Of a stretch of 44,918 nucleotides of DNA, positions 18,201-28,500 are shown piece by piece (position 1 is the first letter of the stretch; each line of letters opens with the position of its first letter). Position numbers and translations under genes: made by a program. The notes under the pieces were generated by a model. The model worked only from the letters and a program-made list of their open reading frames with translations, ran no database searches and was not told where the DNA came from. Source of the stretch: Candidatus Peregrinibacteria bacterium CG2_30_44_17 (GTDB taxonomy: Bacteria; Patescibacteriota; Gracilibacteria; UBA1369; UBA12470); assembly GCA_001873565.1 (NCBI GenBank), contig MNZJ01000045.1:25656-70573 (forward strand), in the 5' to 3' direction.

Positions 18201-18230
18201 TGGACTTCACTCCGTTAAAGATGCTATAAA
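18201..18230 (+). promoter_or_regulatory. Promoter of the 18259 gene
   Basis: TGGACT at 18201-18206, an 18-base spacer, TATAAA at 18225-18230 preceded by TGC, 28 bases before the ATG. Confidence 0.55.
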
Positions 18231-18258
18231 TAGGTACCAATCATTATAGCCTTTTTGC

Positions 18259-18588
18259 ATGCTTTTCAGGGAATTAAAAAACCTGCTAAAACAGCTCATA
18301 GACGAGACTTCGTGCCCTCATTGTGAAGGAGGTTACAGCGAAGAAGACATTGTAATTATAGGGAGCCTCAAAGATGAGGTGTATTTGCACGTCGGCTGCA
18401 AGAACTGTGATGCGCACATACTTGTAAACGCCGTGATCAACAGAGTCAAAGGAAATAGGGTTCACAAAGGACTGAAAATACGGAACTTGGGCAAAAACAT
18501 AAGCCCTATAACTACAAACGAAGTTATCGAGATACACCAATTCCTTGAAGAGTTCAATGGTGATTTCAAAACACTCTTCTCGGTATAA
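18259..18588 (+). CDS. Small zinc-ribbon-like hypothetical protein
   Basis: A 109-residue protein with two CxxC knuckles, CPHC at 19-22 and CKNC at 47-50, separated by about 25 residues with a predicted strand pair (DIVIIGSLKDEVYLHVG), the layout of a zinc ribbon. The C-terminal half is helical and ends in EIHQFLEEFNGDFKTLFSV. No specific family recognised; nucleic-acid or protein binding would be typical of such ribbons. Confidence 0.7.
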   Translation: MLFRELKNLLKQLIDETSCPHCEGGYSEEDIVIIGSLKDEVYLHVGCKNCDAHILVNAVINRVKGNRVHKGLKIRNLGKNISPITTNEVIEIHQFLEEFNGDFKTLFSV

Positions 18589-18625
18589 AATGGATTTACT
18601 ATAAAAGCTACTGACTAAAATAAAA

Positions 18626-18943
18626 ATGGAAAAACTCACCATTCTACTATCCGCTCTCTACATTACGCTGGCTACTGCAGGCTGCACTCTTAGCGAACAA
18701 GCCTTTAATGTATTCTCAAGCGTATTCACAGAGGCTACCGAAGGGTACGAGAATGTGAAGAGCGAGGTCGATACAAAAACAGCAGCAGTACAAGAGAAGA
18801 TAGACAAGGTTAACAAAGCGGCGGAAGACTTGAGCAACGCAGCGAATGCGGTGGAACAAGCAATCGACAGCGTCCAAGCAATAAACGGCGACCCTACGGA
18901 AGAGACTGCAGGGGGAATCGCAATGGAGGAGGCGGAATCATAA
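18626..18943 (+). CDS. Small putative lipoprotein with coiled coil
   Basis: A 105-residue protein. Residues 1-19 form a lipoprotein signal (LLSALYITLATAGC) with the acylated cysteine at 20. The mature part is one long alanine/glutamate-rich helix (KTAAVQEKIDKVNKAAEDLS), a probable coiled coil, ending in an acidic tail. Its stop overlaps the start of the PHP gene by one base (TAATG), so the two are probably translationally coupled. Confidence 0.75.
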   Translation: MEKLTILLSALYITLATAGCTLSEQAFNVFSSVFTEATEGYENVKSEVDTKTAAVQEKIDKVNKAAEDLSNAANAVEQAIDSVQAINGDPTEETAGGIAMEEAES

Positions 18944-19647
18944 TGCTAGCTTCACTCCATAATCATACCAGTGCGGATCCGATAGACCCAATCCAGTATT
19001 CGGATAAGGATCTTATTGATCATGCCAAGAAGGACGGGTTCAAGATACTTGCGATCACATGTCACAACAAAACAACCGTCACAAAAGAAGCAATAGCTTA
19101 CGCGAAAGAACAGGGCTTGTTACTCATACCGGGGGTCGAACAAACCATAGAACACAGGCATATTGTAATATTAAACGCTGCGCAGGAGGCAGACACAGTC
19201 AAGACATTTAAGAGCCTCAGAGAGTACAAGGGCAAGCACCCTGAATGCTTCATTTTTGCAGCACATCCATACTTCCCAAGTCCAAACTTTTTTCACGACA
19301 AAATAGAACCAAATATCGACTGCATCGATGGTCTCGAACTGTCATGGTGGTATTCCAAGCTGATTGATTTTAACAAAAAAGGGCGAAGGATCGCAAAAAA
19401 ACACAATCTCCCATTCATCGGAACATCGGATACACACTCTATACATTTGCACGGCAAAACCTACTGCCAAATAAGCGCGACATCCCTAACACTGGAGGCT
19501 GTTATAGAAGCTCTTCGCAAAGGGAACTTCAAGAACTTCACCAAGCCCATATCAACATGGCAGATGGCAATGACTCCACTCATAGTCCTCAAAGATAAAG
19601 CTTGGCTCATCAAACAGACTTTGCTAAAATTGTTCAGAGGTCACTAA
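18943..19647 (+). CDS. PHP-domain metal-dependent phosphoesterase
   Basis: A 234-residue PHP-type hydrolase. Metal-ligand motifs are visible in order: HNHT at 6-9, ITCHN at about 39-43, IPGVEQT near 64-70, AAHPY near 106-110 and GTSDTHS near 165-171. Family members hydrolyse small phosphate esters such as histidinol phosphate or 3',5' nucleotide bisphosphates; the substrate here cannot be told. The start is set by a one-base overlap with the previous gene and is preceded by GGAGGAGG, the only convincing Shine-Dalgarno sequence noticed in the window. Confidence 0.85.
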   Translation: MLASLHNHTSADPIDPIQYSDKDLIDHAKKDGFKILAITCHNKTTVTKEAIAYAKEQGLLLIPGVEQTIEHRHIVILNAAQEADTVKTFKSLREYKGKHPECFIFAAHPYFPSPNFFHDKIEPNIDCIDGLELSWWYSKLIDFNKKGRRIAKKHNLPFIGTSDTHSIHLHGKTYCQISATSLTLEAVIEALRKGNFKNFTKPISTWQMAMTPLIVLKDKAWLIKQTLLKLFRGH

Positions 19648-19674
19648 CTACTGACTTCCGACTAAAAAACAAAA

Positions 19675-20697
19675 ATGAAAAAATTTCTGGCAAATATTAA
19701 AACTCAAGCCCGTAAAAACCCTGGACGGATTGTATTCCCCGAAGCCGCATTAGACGATAGGGTGCTCCAAGCGACAGAGATGGTTCTAAAAGAAAGAACG
19801 GCACATCTCATCCTGCTGGGCTCGGAGCTGGAAATCAAAAAACGTGCAAACAAACTCGGAATCAAGTTGACTTCGAAAAAAGTACAAATCATCGATCCTG
19901 ACGATTCGCCATTAACAGAAAAATACGTCAAAGAGTTCATGAAAATACGCAAAGACAAAGGCGTAACAGAGAAAAAAGCGTGGGAGACAATCAGGCAAAT
20001 AAATTACTTCGGGACAATGATGGTACATGTTGGAGACGCTGACGGCATGGTGTCGGGAACAACATGGTCAACAGCCGATACCGTCAGACCTGCCCTGCAA
20101 ATCATCAAAACAAAGGAGAAATTCCACAAAGTATCAGGAGTGTTTTTTATGATATTGGAGAAACGACTTCTGCTGTTCGCGGATTGCGCAATCATGATAG
20201 AACCAAATTCGCACGATCTTGTCGATATAGCACTTGATACGGCGCAAACTGCCGCCGATTTCGGACTGGATCCAAAAGTCGCAATGCTATCTTTTTCTAC
20301 TAACGGATCCGCAAATCACCCACTGGTAAACAAAGTTCGTGAAGCGGTTGCAATGGCACATGACGAATGTCCATGCCTGGCGATAGAAGGAGAAATGCAG
20401 GTCGATGCAGCCCTTGTACCAAGCATCTGTGCGAGGAAATTTCCCAACTCCAGCCTAAAAGGAGACGCGAACGTACTAATTTTCCCAAGTCTCGAAGCCG
20501 CAAACTGCGCTTACAAACTTGTAGAGAGGCTGGGTGGCGCACAGACGATAGGGCCAGTCCTTCAAGGCCTCAAGAAGCCGATCAACGACTTATCGAGAGG
20601 TTGCAAATTTGAAGACATAGCAAACATAACAGCGATCACATCAGTACAAGCACAAGGAAGCGGAAAGGCAAACGTATGTAAGCACTGCAAGAAATAA
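19675..20697 (+). CDS. pta: Phosphate acetyltransferase
   Basis: Converts acetyl-CoA and phosphate into acetyl phosphate. It has 340 residues, the length of the compact Pta form without the N-terminal regulatory domains. Family blocks are RIVFPEAALDDRVLQATEM, DGMVSGTTWSTADTVRPALQ, AMLSFSTNGSANHPLVNKVREA, and the C-terminal GPVLQGLKKPINDLSRGC. It stands before ackA and pflB, giving a route from pyruvate to acetate with ATP gain. The ATG follows a CTACTGACT-type leader. Confidence 0.96.
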   Translation: MKKFLANIKTQARKNPGRIVFPEAALDDRVLQATEMVLKERTAHLILLGSELEIKKRANKLGIKLTSKKVQIIDPDDSPLTEKYVKEFMKIRKDKGVTEKKAWETIRQINYFGTMMVHVGDADGMVSGTTWSTADTVRPALQIIKTKEKFHKVSGVFFMILEKRLLLFADCAIMIEPNSHDLVDIALDTAQTAADFGLDPKVAMLSFSTNGSANHPLVNKVREAVAMAHDECPCLAIEGEMQVDAALVPSICARKFPNSSLKGDANVLIFPSLEAANCAYKLVERLGGAQTIGPVLQGLKKPINDLSRGCKFEDIANITAITSVQAQGSGKANVCKHCKK

Positions 20698-20704
20698 GCT
20701 CCAT

Positions 20705-20750
20705 CCCTACGCCCTACACCCTATCCCCTACACCCTATCCCCTACACCCT
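20705..20750 (+). repeat. CCCTAYN heptamer array running into the ackA start codon
   Basis: Six full units in exact seven-base register (CCCTACG, CCCTACA, CCCTATC, CCCTACA, CCCTATC, CCCTACA) and a last unit CCCTATG whose final three bases are the ackA ATG. This is the most regular array in the window. The complementary strand has seven G-runs of three or four. Confidence 0.9.
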
Positions 20751-21917
20751 ATGATCCTATTAATCATCAACTCAGGCTCGTCATCTTTGAAGTTACAGGT
20801 CATAGACGGAGGCAAGTGGAAAGTACTTTACAAAGGGCATGTAGACGGCATCGGAATGCCATTTTGCGAATACAAAAGCTCTCATGGAAACGAAGATTGC
20901 AAAGCGATAAAGACGCATCACTCTGCTTTTAAACTAGCCACAACGCACTTACTCAAGAGCGGCGTCATAAAAGATTTAAAAGAGATACAAGCGGTAGGCC
21001 ATAGAGTCGTACACGGAGGAGAAAAATACAAATCTGCAATCAAGGTAACTCCAAAAATCCTCGAGGAAATAAAGAAGCTATCCAATCTGGCGCCTCTTCA
21101 CAACCCACCGAACATTGAGGGAATCAAGGCATCACAAACACTTCTGCCAAAGGCTCAGAATGTAGCGATTTTTGACACGGCTTTTCACAGCACGCTGGAA
21201 GAAAAAGCTTACCTTTACGGACTTCCTATCGAGCTTTACAAAAAATACGGCATACGAAAATACGGATTTCACGGAACAAGTCACAAATACGTAGCTGGAG
21301 AAGCGCGAACTTACCTTGGAGCTAAAAAATCCAAGCATATGATCACGTGCCATCTTGGCAACGGAGCTTCGATAACAGCTATCAAAAACGGAAAATCTAT
21401 CGATACATCCATGGGATTCACTCCACTTGAAGGCGTAATGATGGGAACGAGAACCGGAGATTTTGATCCGGCAATAATCTTCCATCTTACAGACAAAGGA
21501 ATGAAGCCAAACAAGATATACGAAATGCTGAATAATGAATCCGGACTCAAGGGCATAGCAGGCAAATCAGACGTAAGAGATCTAAGAGACGCTTGGTTCG
21601 GCAAACAGGACAAAAAAGCCAAACTCGCGCTCGACATGTATTGCTACAGGATTGCAAAATATATCGGCGCATATTTGGTGGCACTCGGCCAATTGGACGC
21701 ACTTGTCTTCACAGGAGGCATCGGCGAAAACGCTTGGTACATACGCAAATGGGTATGCGATTACCTCTCTATTGAACTAAGTGACAAGAAGAACAAACAC
21801 ACGGAATTTCCAAACCAGAAAACAGTCAAAATCTCACACGGGAAACCCGCAGTCCTCGTCATTCCTACAAACGAGGAACTGCAAATAGCCAAAGAGACTT
21901 ACGAAATCATAAAATAG
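20751..21917 (+). CDS. ackA: Acetate kinase
   Basis: Acetyl phosphate plus ADP to acetate plus ATP. It has 388 residues. ASKHA-fold motifs are IINSGSSSLK at 4-13, VGHRVVHGGEKY near 83-94, FDTAFHSTLE near 140-149, YGFHGTSHKYVA near 171-182, HLGNGASITAIKNGKSIDTS near 201-220 and FTGGIGENAWYIR near 322-334. The catalytic arginine, histidine and glutamate contexts look intact. The start codon is part of the heptamer array. Confidence 0.97.
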   Translation: MILLIINSGSSSLKLQVIDGGKWKVLYKGHVDGIGMPFCEYKSSHGNEDCKAIKTHHSAFKLATTHLLKSGVIKDLKEIQAVGHRVVHGGEKYKSAIKVTPKILEEIKKLSNLAPLHNPPNIEGIKASQTLLPKAQNVAIFDTAFHSTLEEKAYLYGLPIELYKKYGIRKYGFHGTSHKYVAGEARTYLGAKKSKHMITCHLGNGASITAIKNGKSIDTSMGFTPLEGVMMGTRTGDFDPAIIFHLTDKGMKPNKIYEMLNNESGLKGIAGKSDVRDLRDAWFGKQDKKAKLALDMYCYRIAKYIGAYLVALGQLDALVFTGGIGENAWYIRKWVCDYLSIELSDKKNKHTEFPNQKTVKISHGKPAVLVIPTNEELQIAKETYEIIK

Positions 21918-21919
21918 AC

Positions 21920-21990
21920 GTTTCGCACAGCGAAACATACCATTCACTAATCCCTACATCCTAAGTCCTAAATCCTAAGCAATCTCCCCT
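21920..21990 (+). repeat. Hairpin plus TCCTAAR array before pflB
   Basis: A perfect hairpin GTTTCGC-ACA-GCGAAAC at 21920-21936 directly follows the ackA stop. Heptamers TCCCTACA, TCCTAAG, TCCTAAA and TCCTAAG follow to 21979, then CAATCTCCCCT and the pflB ATG at 21991. Confidence 0.75.
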
Positions 21991-24297
21991 ATGCCACGCA
22001 TCAAAAATCTCATACCAAAAGACCCCGACAAAAACATAAAAATTCCAAAAATACACCACGCGTTCAAGAAGGGACATTGGCAAATAGACGTCGATGTCAG
22101 GAATTTTATCCAGCTTAACTACAAGCCATACAAAGGCGACCACAAATTCCTCGAAAAACTTTCACGCAATACAAAAAAAGTGTGGAAAAAAATCGAGAAA
22201 CTGCAAAAAACCGAGTTCAAAAGAGGCGGAGTTTACGGGATCGATACAAAAACACCATCTAACATAATCAGCCACAAGCCTGGGTACATCGACAAATCGG
22301 CAGAGGTAATAGTGGGTCTACAAACAGACAAGCCTCTGGTAAGAGCGATCAAACCGAAAGGTGGAGTAAGGCTTGTAGAGACAGCATGCGAATCTTACGG
22401 TTACAAGCTGGACCCAAAAGTCCGAGAGCTATATTCGGAGCACATCAAAACTCACAACGACGCAGTTTTTGATATCTACACAGGATGGAAAGATTTTTTC
22501 ACACTAGAGAAGCATGATCTATTTCGCAAAAAAGGAATAATAACAGGACTGCCTGACAACTACGGACGCGGTAGAATCATAGGAGATTACAGAAGAGTGG
22601 CTCTATACGGAATCGACAGACTCATAAGCGAGAAGTTTGAGGAAATCAACGATGAGTGCACATACATGAACGAGGAGAATATGCTCCTGCGTGAAGAAGC
22701 CAACAAGCAGATCGAAGCTCTGCAGCAGCTCAAAGAAATGGCAGCGTCATACGGGTTCGACATCGGAAGACCGGCAGAGGATACGCGCGAAGCTATTCAA
22801 TGGACTTATTTCGGGTATCTTGGAGCGGTAAAAGAGCAAGACGGAGCAGCAATGAGCTTTGGCAGAATAGACTCGTTTTTTGACATTTACGCAGAAAGAG
22901 ATTTGAAAAGCGGAAAATACACAGAGAAACAAATCCAGGAATTCGTAGACAATTTCGTCCTCAAGCTAAGACTTGTAAGACATTTGCGCGCGCCGGAATA
23001 CAACTCGCTGTTCGCAGGTGATCCAACATGGGTAACATGCGTACTCGGGGGGATGGGCAAAGACGGAAGACCTCTTGTCACAAAGACGTCTTTTCGAATG
23101 CTACACACGCTGGAAAATCTCGGCCCTGCCCCGGAACCCAATCTGACCATTCTGTGGTCACACAATTTGCCGCAAGAATTCAAGGACTACGCATGCTCGA
23201 TATCCATAGACTCAAGCTCGATTCAGTTCGAGAATGACGAACTAATGAGGCCACTACATGGAGACGACTACGGCATTGCGTGTTGCGTCTCGGCAATGGA
23301 AATCGGCAAGGAAATGCAGTTTTTCGGAGCTAGATGCAATTTGCCTAAGATACTACTACTGGCAATCAACGAAGGACGTGACGAAATTGATGATGAACTT
23401 CTTGTAGAAGGAGTACCGAAACTTAAAAGCCAAAAACCACTGGAATACACGGAAGTTAAGAGAGAATTTTTCCATCTTATAGATTGGCTATGCAAGAAGT
23501 ACGTCGAGACGATGAACGTAATTCATTACAGCCACGACAAATACAATTACGAGTCTGAGCAAATGGCATTACATGACCTCAAAATCCACAGATTCATGGC
23601 TTTTGGTATCGCAGGAATATCCATCGTCATAGACAGCTTGTCGGCAATCAGATATGCCAAAGTTACTCCCGTTAGAAACAAGAAAGGAGTCGCAAAAGAT
23701 TTCACGATAAAAGGACAGTACCCTGCGTTCGGGAATGACGATGATCGCGCAGACAAGATGGGCATAGAAATAACACGCAAGTTTATCGAGACTTTGCGCA
23801 AGTACGGAGCTTACAGAAATGCGGAACATACAGTCTCGCTACTCACTATCACAGCAAACGTTGTTTATGGACACCATACGGGAGCAACACCGGACGGACG
23901 CAAGGCTGGAGAACCTTTCGCACCAGGGGCAAATCCGATGGGTGGCCGTGACAAATCAGGCGCACTCGCATCACTCAACTCTGTTGCAAAATTCCCTTAT
24001 GAGTATTGCCGAGACGGAATCTCAAACACGTTCTCAATCACACCGGGTAGCTTGGGCAAAACCGATGATCAACGCATAAACAATCTGCGAGGAATGATGG
24101 ATGGATATTTTCATAAGAAAGGACACCATCTAAACGTCAACGTACTAAATCGAGAGACATTACAAGACGCAATGAAAAACCCAGCAAAATACCCACAACT
24201 TACGATTAGGGTCTCTGGGTATGCCGTACATTTTATCAAGCTAACAAAAGAACAACAGGAAGAGGTCATCTCAAGGACATTCCATAAGAACTTCTAA
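21991..24297 (+). CDS. pflB: Formate C-acetyltransferase (pyruvate formate-lyase)
   Basis: Glycyl-radical enzyme splitting pyruvate with CoA into formate and acetyl-CoA. It has 768 residues, full length. The active-site cysteine pair is C431-C432 in IACCVSAM; the radical glycine is G743 in RVSGYAVHF near the C-terminus. FGNDDDRAD and [25 protein letters not shown] are true PFL blocks, rather than a diol dehydratase relative. It requires anaerobic conditions and the activase encoded at 24754. It overlaps the convergent 24294 gene by four bases. Confidence 0.97.
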   Translation: MPRIKNLIPKDPDKNIKIPKIHHAFKKGHWQIDVDVRNFIQLNYKPYKGDHKFLEKLSRNTKKVWKKIEKLQKTEFKRGGVYGIDTKTPSNIISHKPGYIDKSAEVIVGLQTDKPLVRAIKPKGGVRLVETACESYGYKLDPKVRELYSEHIKTHNDAVFDIYTGWKDFFTLEKHDLFRKKGIITGLPDNYGRGRIIGDYRRVALYGIDRLISEKFEEINDECTYMNEENMLLREEANKQIEALQQLKEMAASYGFDIGRPAEDTREAIQWTYFGYLGAVKEQDGAAMSFGRIDSFFDIYAERDLKSGKYTEKQIQEFVDNFVLKLRLVRHLRAPEYNSLFAGDPTWVTCVLGGMGKDGRPLVTKTSFRMLHTLENLGPAPEPNLTILWSHNLPQEFKDYACSISIDSSSIQFENDELMRPLHGDDYGIACCVSAMEIGKEMQFFGARCNLPKILLLAINEGRDEIDDELLVEGVPKLKSQKPLEYTEVKREFFHLIDWLCKKYVETMNVIHYSHDKYNYESEQMALHDLKIHRFMAFGIAGISIVIDSLSAIRYAKVTPVRNKKGVAKDFTIKGQYPAFGNDDDRADKMGIEITRKFIETLRKYGAYRNAEHTVSLLTITANVVYGHHTGATPDGRKAGEPFAPGANPMGGRDKSGALASLNSVAKFPYEYCRDGISNTFSITPGSLGKTDDQRINNLRGMMDGYFHKKGHHLNVNVLNRETLQDAMKNPAKYPQLTIRVSGYAVHFIKLTKEQQEEVISRTFHKNF

Positions 24298-24725
24298 TAA
24301 GGAAGAGGAGCAATCAAGTGACATTGCACAGCAGATCCAGAACGCAGATTCCTATGGACACTCACACTCAGCTGAAAACCTTGAGAGGCAGTGTCCCTGG
24401 AACTTACTACACGCACCCCACCAAACAGAAATACTACTCTTACGCCACCACGCTTGGCCTCAATAAAAGTCAGCTCACGCAAATCGTAACCAGAAATAAA
24501 ACCACCTTCCCCAAGATCAAACGAAAGCTCATGTCCATAAGCTCCTAAAGCAAAAGTAGAGATCGCCGACTCCAATGCTTCACGCAAGTGAGGGGTATAA
24601 ATATCAAGCGCAGCAGCAGCAGAGATAGCACCATCTAAAGCTGCACCAAAATCCAATGCAGCAACTTCCTCAATCACATGCTCATCATCATCTGAATCAA
24701 AACCGCTGTCGAGACCAGTACCCAT
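24294..24725 (-). CDS. Hypothetical protein between pflB and pflA
   Basis: About 143 residues, not recognised. An acidic N-terminus ([13 protein letters not shown]) precedes an alanine-rich helix and a beta-rich C-terminal half ([17 protein letters not shown]). The frame extends to 24929, but that covers pflA; ATG at 24725 is preferred because TTGTTT-17-TACAAT (minus, -10 at 24749-24754) ends 23 bases before it. ATG at 24737 is the alternative. It is convergent with pflB (four-base overlap) and divergent from pflA. Confidence 0.55.
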   Translation of the reverse strand: MGTGLDSGFDSDDDEHVIEEVAALDFGAALDGAISAAAALDIYTPHLREALESAISTFALGAYGHELSFDLGEGGFISGYDLRELTFIEAKRGGVRVVFLFGGVRVVSSRDTASQGFQLSVSVHRNLRSGSAVQCHLIAPLPY

Positions 24726-24753
24726 ACAAATAAACATTAAAGAAAAAGATTGT

Positions 24754-25533
24754 ATGCCTGCCCCAAACAAAAAACAATGCAAAACCCTGACAAAGCGCAG
24801 CACGAAAGGCCGTATCCACTCTTTTGAATCATTCGGTACATTAGATGGCCCTGGGCTTAGATTCGTTGCATTTCTGGAAGGCTGCCCACTAAGATGTCTG
24901 TATTGCCACAATGTCGACATGCTCGACATGTGCGACTACCACGAAATGACTCCTCAGGAGCTTATTAAGATAGTACTACCATACAAGCCTTATTTCGAAA
25001 ATTCCGGAGGAGGAGTGACATTATCCGGAGGAGACCCCGTCATGCAACCGGATTTCGTATATAAGTTTTTCTCGCTCTGCAAAAAAGAAAAAATTCACAC
25101 AACTATCGACACCTCTTGCTACGTAGCGCGAAAAAATCTGGAAAAACTCATCCCCGTAACAGATCTATGGATGATAAGTCTCAAGCACTTCGATGAGAAG
25201 AAACATCTCAAACTTACAGGAGTTGCAAATAGGCCAATACTTGAAAACATCAAATACTTAAGCAAGAAAGGCGCAAAAATCTGGCTCAGATACGTCGTAT
25301 TACCAGGATGGACAGACACATCGAGCAATTTGCGCGCCCTACGCAAATTCCTATATGAAGTAAAATTCGAACAGATAGAACTACTTCCTTATCACACACA
25401 CGGCATTTTTAAGTGGAAAGAGCTTGGCAAAAAGTATGAACTGGGAAGCGTAAAAGAGCCAACTCACAGATCAGTACATAAGATACGGGAAATGCTCGAA
25501 AAAGACGGCCACAAGGTAGTTGTGAATGAATAG
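24754..25533 (+). CDS. pflA: Pyruvate formate-lyase activating enzyme
   Basis: Radical SAM enzyme that makes the glycyl radical on PflB. It has 259 residues. The iron-sulfur motif CPLRCLYC is at 44-51; SGGDP near 93-97 is the SAM-contact block, with TIDTSCYV, and HTHGIFKWKELGKKYEL at the end. The N-terminal HSFESFGTLDGPGLRFVAF is typical. The start is tightly packed against the divergent 24294 gene, and that gene's -10 box overlaps this ATG. Confidence 0.95.
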   Translation: MPAPNKKQCKTLTKRSTKGRIHSFESFGTLDGPGLRFVAFLEGCPLRCLYCHNVDMLDMCDYHEMTPQELIKIVLPYKPYFENSGGGVTLSGGDPVMQPDFVYKFFSLCKKEKIHTTIDTSCYVARKNLEKLIPVTDLWMISLKHFDEKKHLKLTGVANRPILENIKYLSKKGAKIWLRYVVLPGWTDTSSNLRALRKFLYEVKFEQIELLPYHTHGIFKWKELGKKYELGSVKEPTHRSVHKIREMLEKDGHKVVVNE

Positions 25534-25543
25534 AGCCCATCGC

Positions 25544-28500
25544 CTACGCGACAATCGGCCATTTCACACGCCCCTCTGAGTCACGAGCGGCTGCGTTGCC
25601 ATTTGGACCATCCACGTAACGCTTTAGAAGATAAGCAACTTTGGCAAGGGCCGCTTTGGCCGAAACGAGGTAAGCCTCAATTTCGTCAGAAAAAACATCT
25701 CCTTCTTGATAACGATGATCGGGTTTAAGAAGCAGCTTCGCTCGAATACCAGCTTCAGCAAATAAGTATTGACCATAGAAATACCCGATCGAGCAACCGG
25801 TCTCATCATCTTGGAGAGCGAGTATTTTTTGCATCTCGGTGAGATTATCGGGATGGTGATAAATTTTGGCTTTTTTGGCATAACCTCCCGACATATCGGG
25901 ACACTGACCTGCGATATCAACTCGCGAATCTGTAGCTACGCCGGCGTTATAAGTCTTAACCAAACGATGGAGCCACTGCAAACCTGAACGATCCTTGAAA
26001 ATATCATCAACCGTAATATCCTTAGAAAGACGTTCTATAACCGACAAAGGATTATGAGGTTCTCGGAGAGCCACATTGGGCACATGTTCACGCCCGTGAA
26101 CATCTTCGAGCTCCAGAACGACATCAAACGCGGTCAACAAGCCTTGCAAATGGTCATACGCAAGAGTGGACAAATCAAACGAAACAGCTTCTTTGGAGTA
26201 AGGGCCATGTCCGGCCTGAACATAGTATCCGAACACTTCGGCCAAAATTCTTTTGGCGGCGCTGAGATTTTTTGCCTGAGACAACACACCAATGATTAGA
26301 GGCGACTGATCAAGCCGATTCGGGATAAGATCGATAAGATCATCATGTCTCTCAAGCCAACCCATAACAAGCTTCACCTTTTTGGCCGTCTCCGATTGGA
26401 TATCCGCAACGCTTTGCGGCTGACTGACGACCTCGGAAACCATCTTGAGCGCCAACGGATTCCGAACATCCCCGGCTTCGGTTCGCTCGAAAGAGTCCTT
26501 AAGCCTGGAGACATGCGCCTCTTCTGCGAGGCCAAGAGCTCTGGAGAGCGTCGGCGTTAAGCCGATAAAAGCAAATGGCATAGGCTGGGAAGCGGAAGAG
26601 CGAAGAGCACCTATCATGCCATTAAAAGGGACTCTCTTGAAAGCCTCGTCAACAACATCAGTAGTCGCATAATCACGAGCCATCGTCGCATTATCGACAT
26701 CGCAAACCAAATAATAATCTCTACCCATCACCTTGCCGCGACCTTTTAAAGCCTCAACCAAGTGATCCGGCAAAAAATCGGCCGTTGTGGAATCTTTATG
26801 GGGAGTCACAAAAACAACATTCGTTTTCCCTTCTTCCATCTGATCACAGAGCCGAGAAATAACATGGTCCATCTCGGAATGTTCCGTAGTCGTCCAAGGC
26901 GTCTGAACTTTCTTAACGGAAATCCCCGCACTACGAAAAACCTTAAAAGCTGCATCGCTACCGGTGTCATTCACAACTTGAAGCAAATTGACCGAATCTG
27001 TTCTAGCGGCAATAGCTTCGGCTAGCATCCCAATACATTTCAGCCTCGACGATTCAAACCCCATTGCGAATTTATGAGGGACCCCAATCTTGGTTTGAAG
27101 AGCGGAAGTAGCTGCTTGCTGATCTGGAGCACTCATCTCTGAAGAACGATCAATTCCGCGAATTACTTTCGAAATATTCACACCTGTTGAATCGGCAATA
27201 TGGATATCTCGAGCTTCACCATAAGCCTGACAACCCGGATCATCTTTCTGTAAAATCAGAGCTAACGCGGCGATAGCCGGAACATTGGGCACATCGTCGC
27301 ATTCGTAAGGCCATTTGGACCACATTGTATAGAGGTTACCATAAGATGCCTTGTTTGAACCGGCCACCATACCGTCATAAGCCGCTTTTACCGCATTATG
27401 AGGCGCAATCATTATCGAAAGTCCGGGAGGAATCCCAAGCCCGTCAAGCTTAACGACATAAAAAGTATTCGGATCCGCTTTGGAGAAATCCATAACTTCA
27501 ATATTCGCCGCCTCGACCTGGTTAATCTTATAACCGGCCGATTCGTAGTCTCCGAAATTACCGCGAAGGATCACCTCGCAATCATCGGGATGATCCAAAA
27601 AGAGTGGATATTGCCTATCCGTAAGCCCAAACTTAGCATGAATAGTCGCCAAGGTATCGGCAACAAGTCGTTTAACTTCGGGACTACCAACAGGAAGCTC
27701 CGCAAAGTCCAAAATGGCATCCCAGTGAGCATCGACAATGTTCTCTTTATCACTGGTGACGCGATCGCCATTAAGCAGCGCTTTAACACCGCCTGGTGTT
27801 CTCACAACTTTACCCGCCATTTCATGAGGGACTCTTGCTCCCAAAATCGCCATGGCGGGAGTGCCGTCCTCATTATGTGAGTAACCGTTCCTTTGCACCG
27901 AATCAACGTATTCGGCAGCCTGGTCGGGATCGTTGAGGATAAGCCAGTTCCAGTACTCGGCATTGGTAAAACGGCTTTTTTCTGGACACATGATCTCGAT
28001 ACCATAGTTACCATGCAGAGCAAGTAGCTTGCGATAGAGTTGTTTTTGCTTGGCTTTCATGGCAAGCACTTGCTCCGGAGCGTTGTAGCGACTCCCCGGA
28101 TCACTCAGCTCAAAAATAATGCGAATATGAGGATCAATGCCGCCACCGATACCGATACCGGGATGTAAATGACCGTAAACCGCAACATTCATACCATCGG
28201 CGGAATCAAATCCATCGATATAGTCGGCAAAAAGATTAGCGACTTCTTGTCGAGCCAACTCATCTTGCTCAGAATCACCGGAAGTAAATCGTATATTAAG
28301 GTCGCTGGAAGCAGTGACGCCACCAAGATCTTTTGCTTTTTCCCGAGAAGCCGTTGGAGCCCCATGACGCAAGCGGTTCATAATACCAGCCTGCCTATCG
28401 GGGTTGAGAATTGTTAATTCCTCAAGATGGTCATAGATATCATCAGTTTCACACTGACAAATTTCGGATAGAAGAGAGGTGAGCGTCTCAACAGAGAGGA

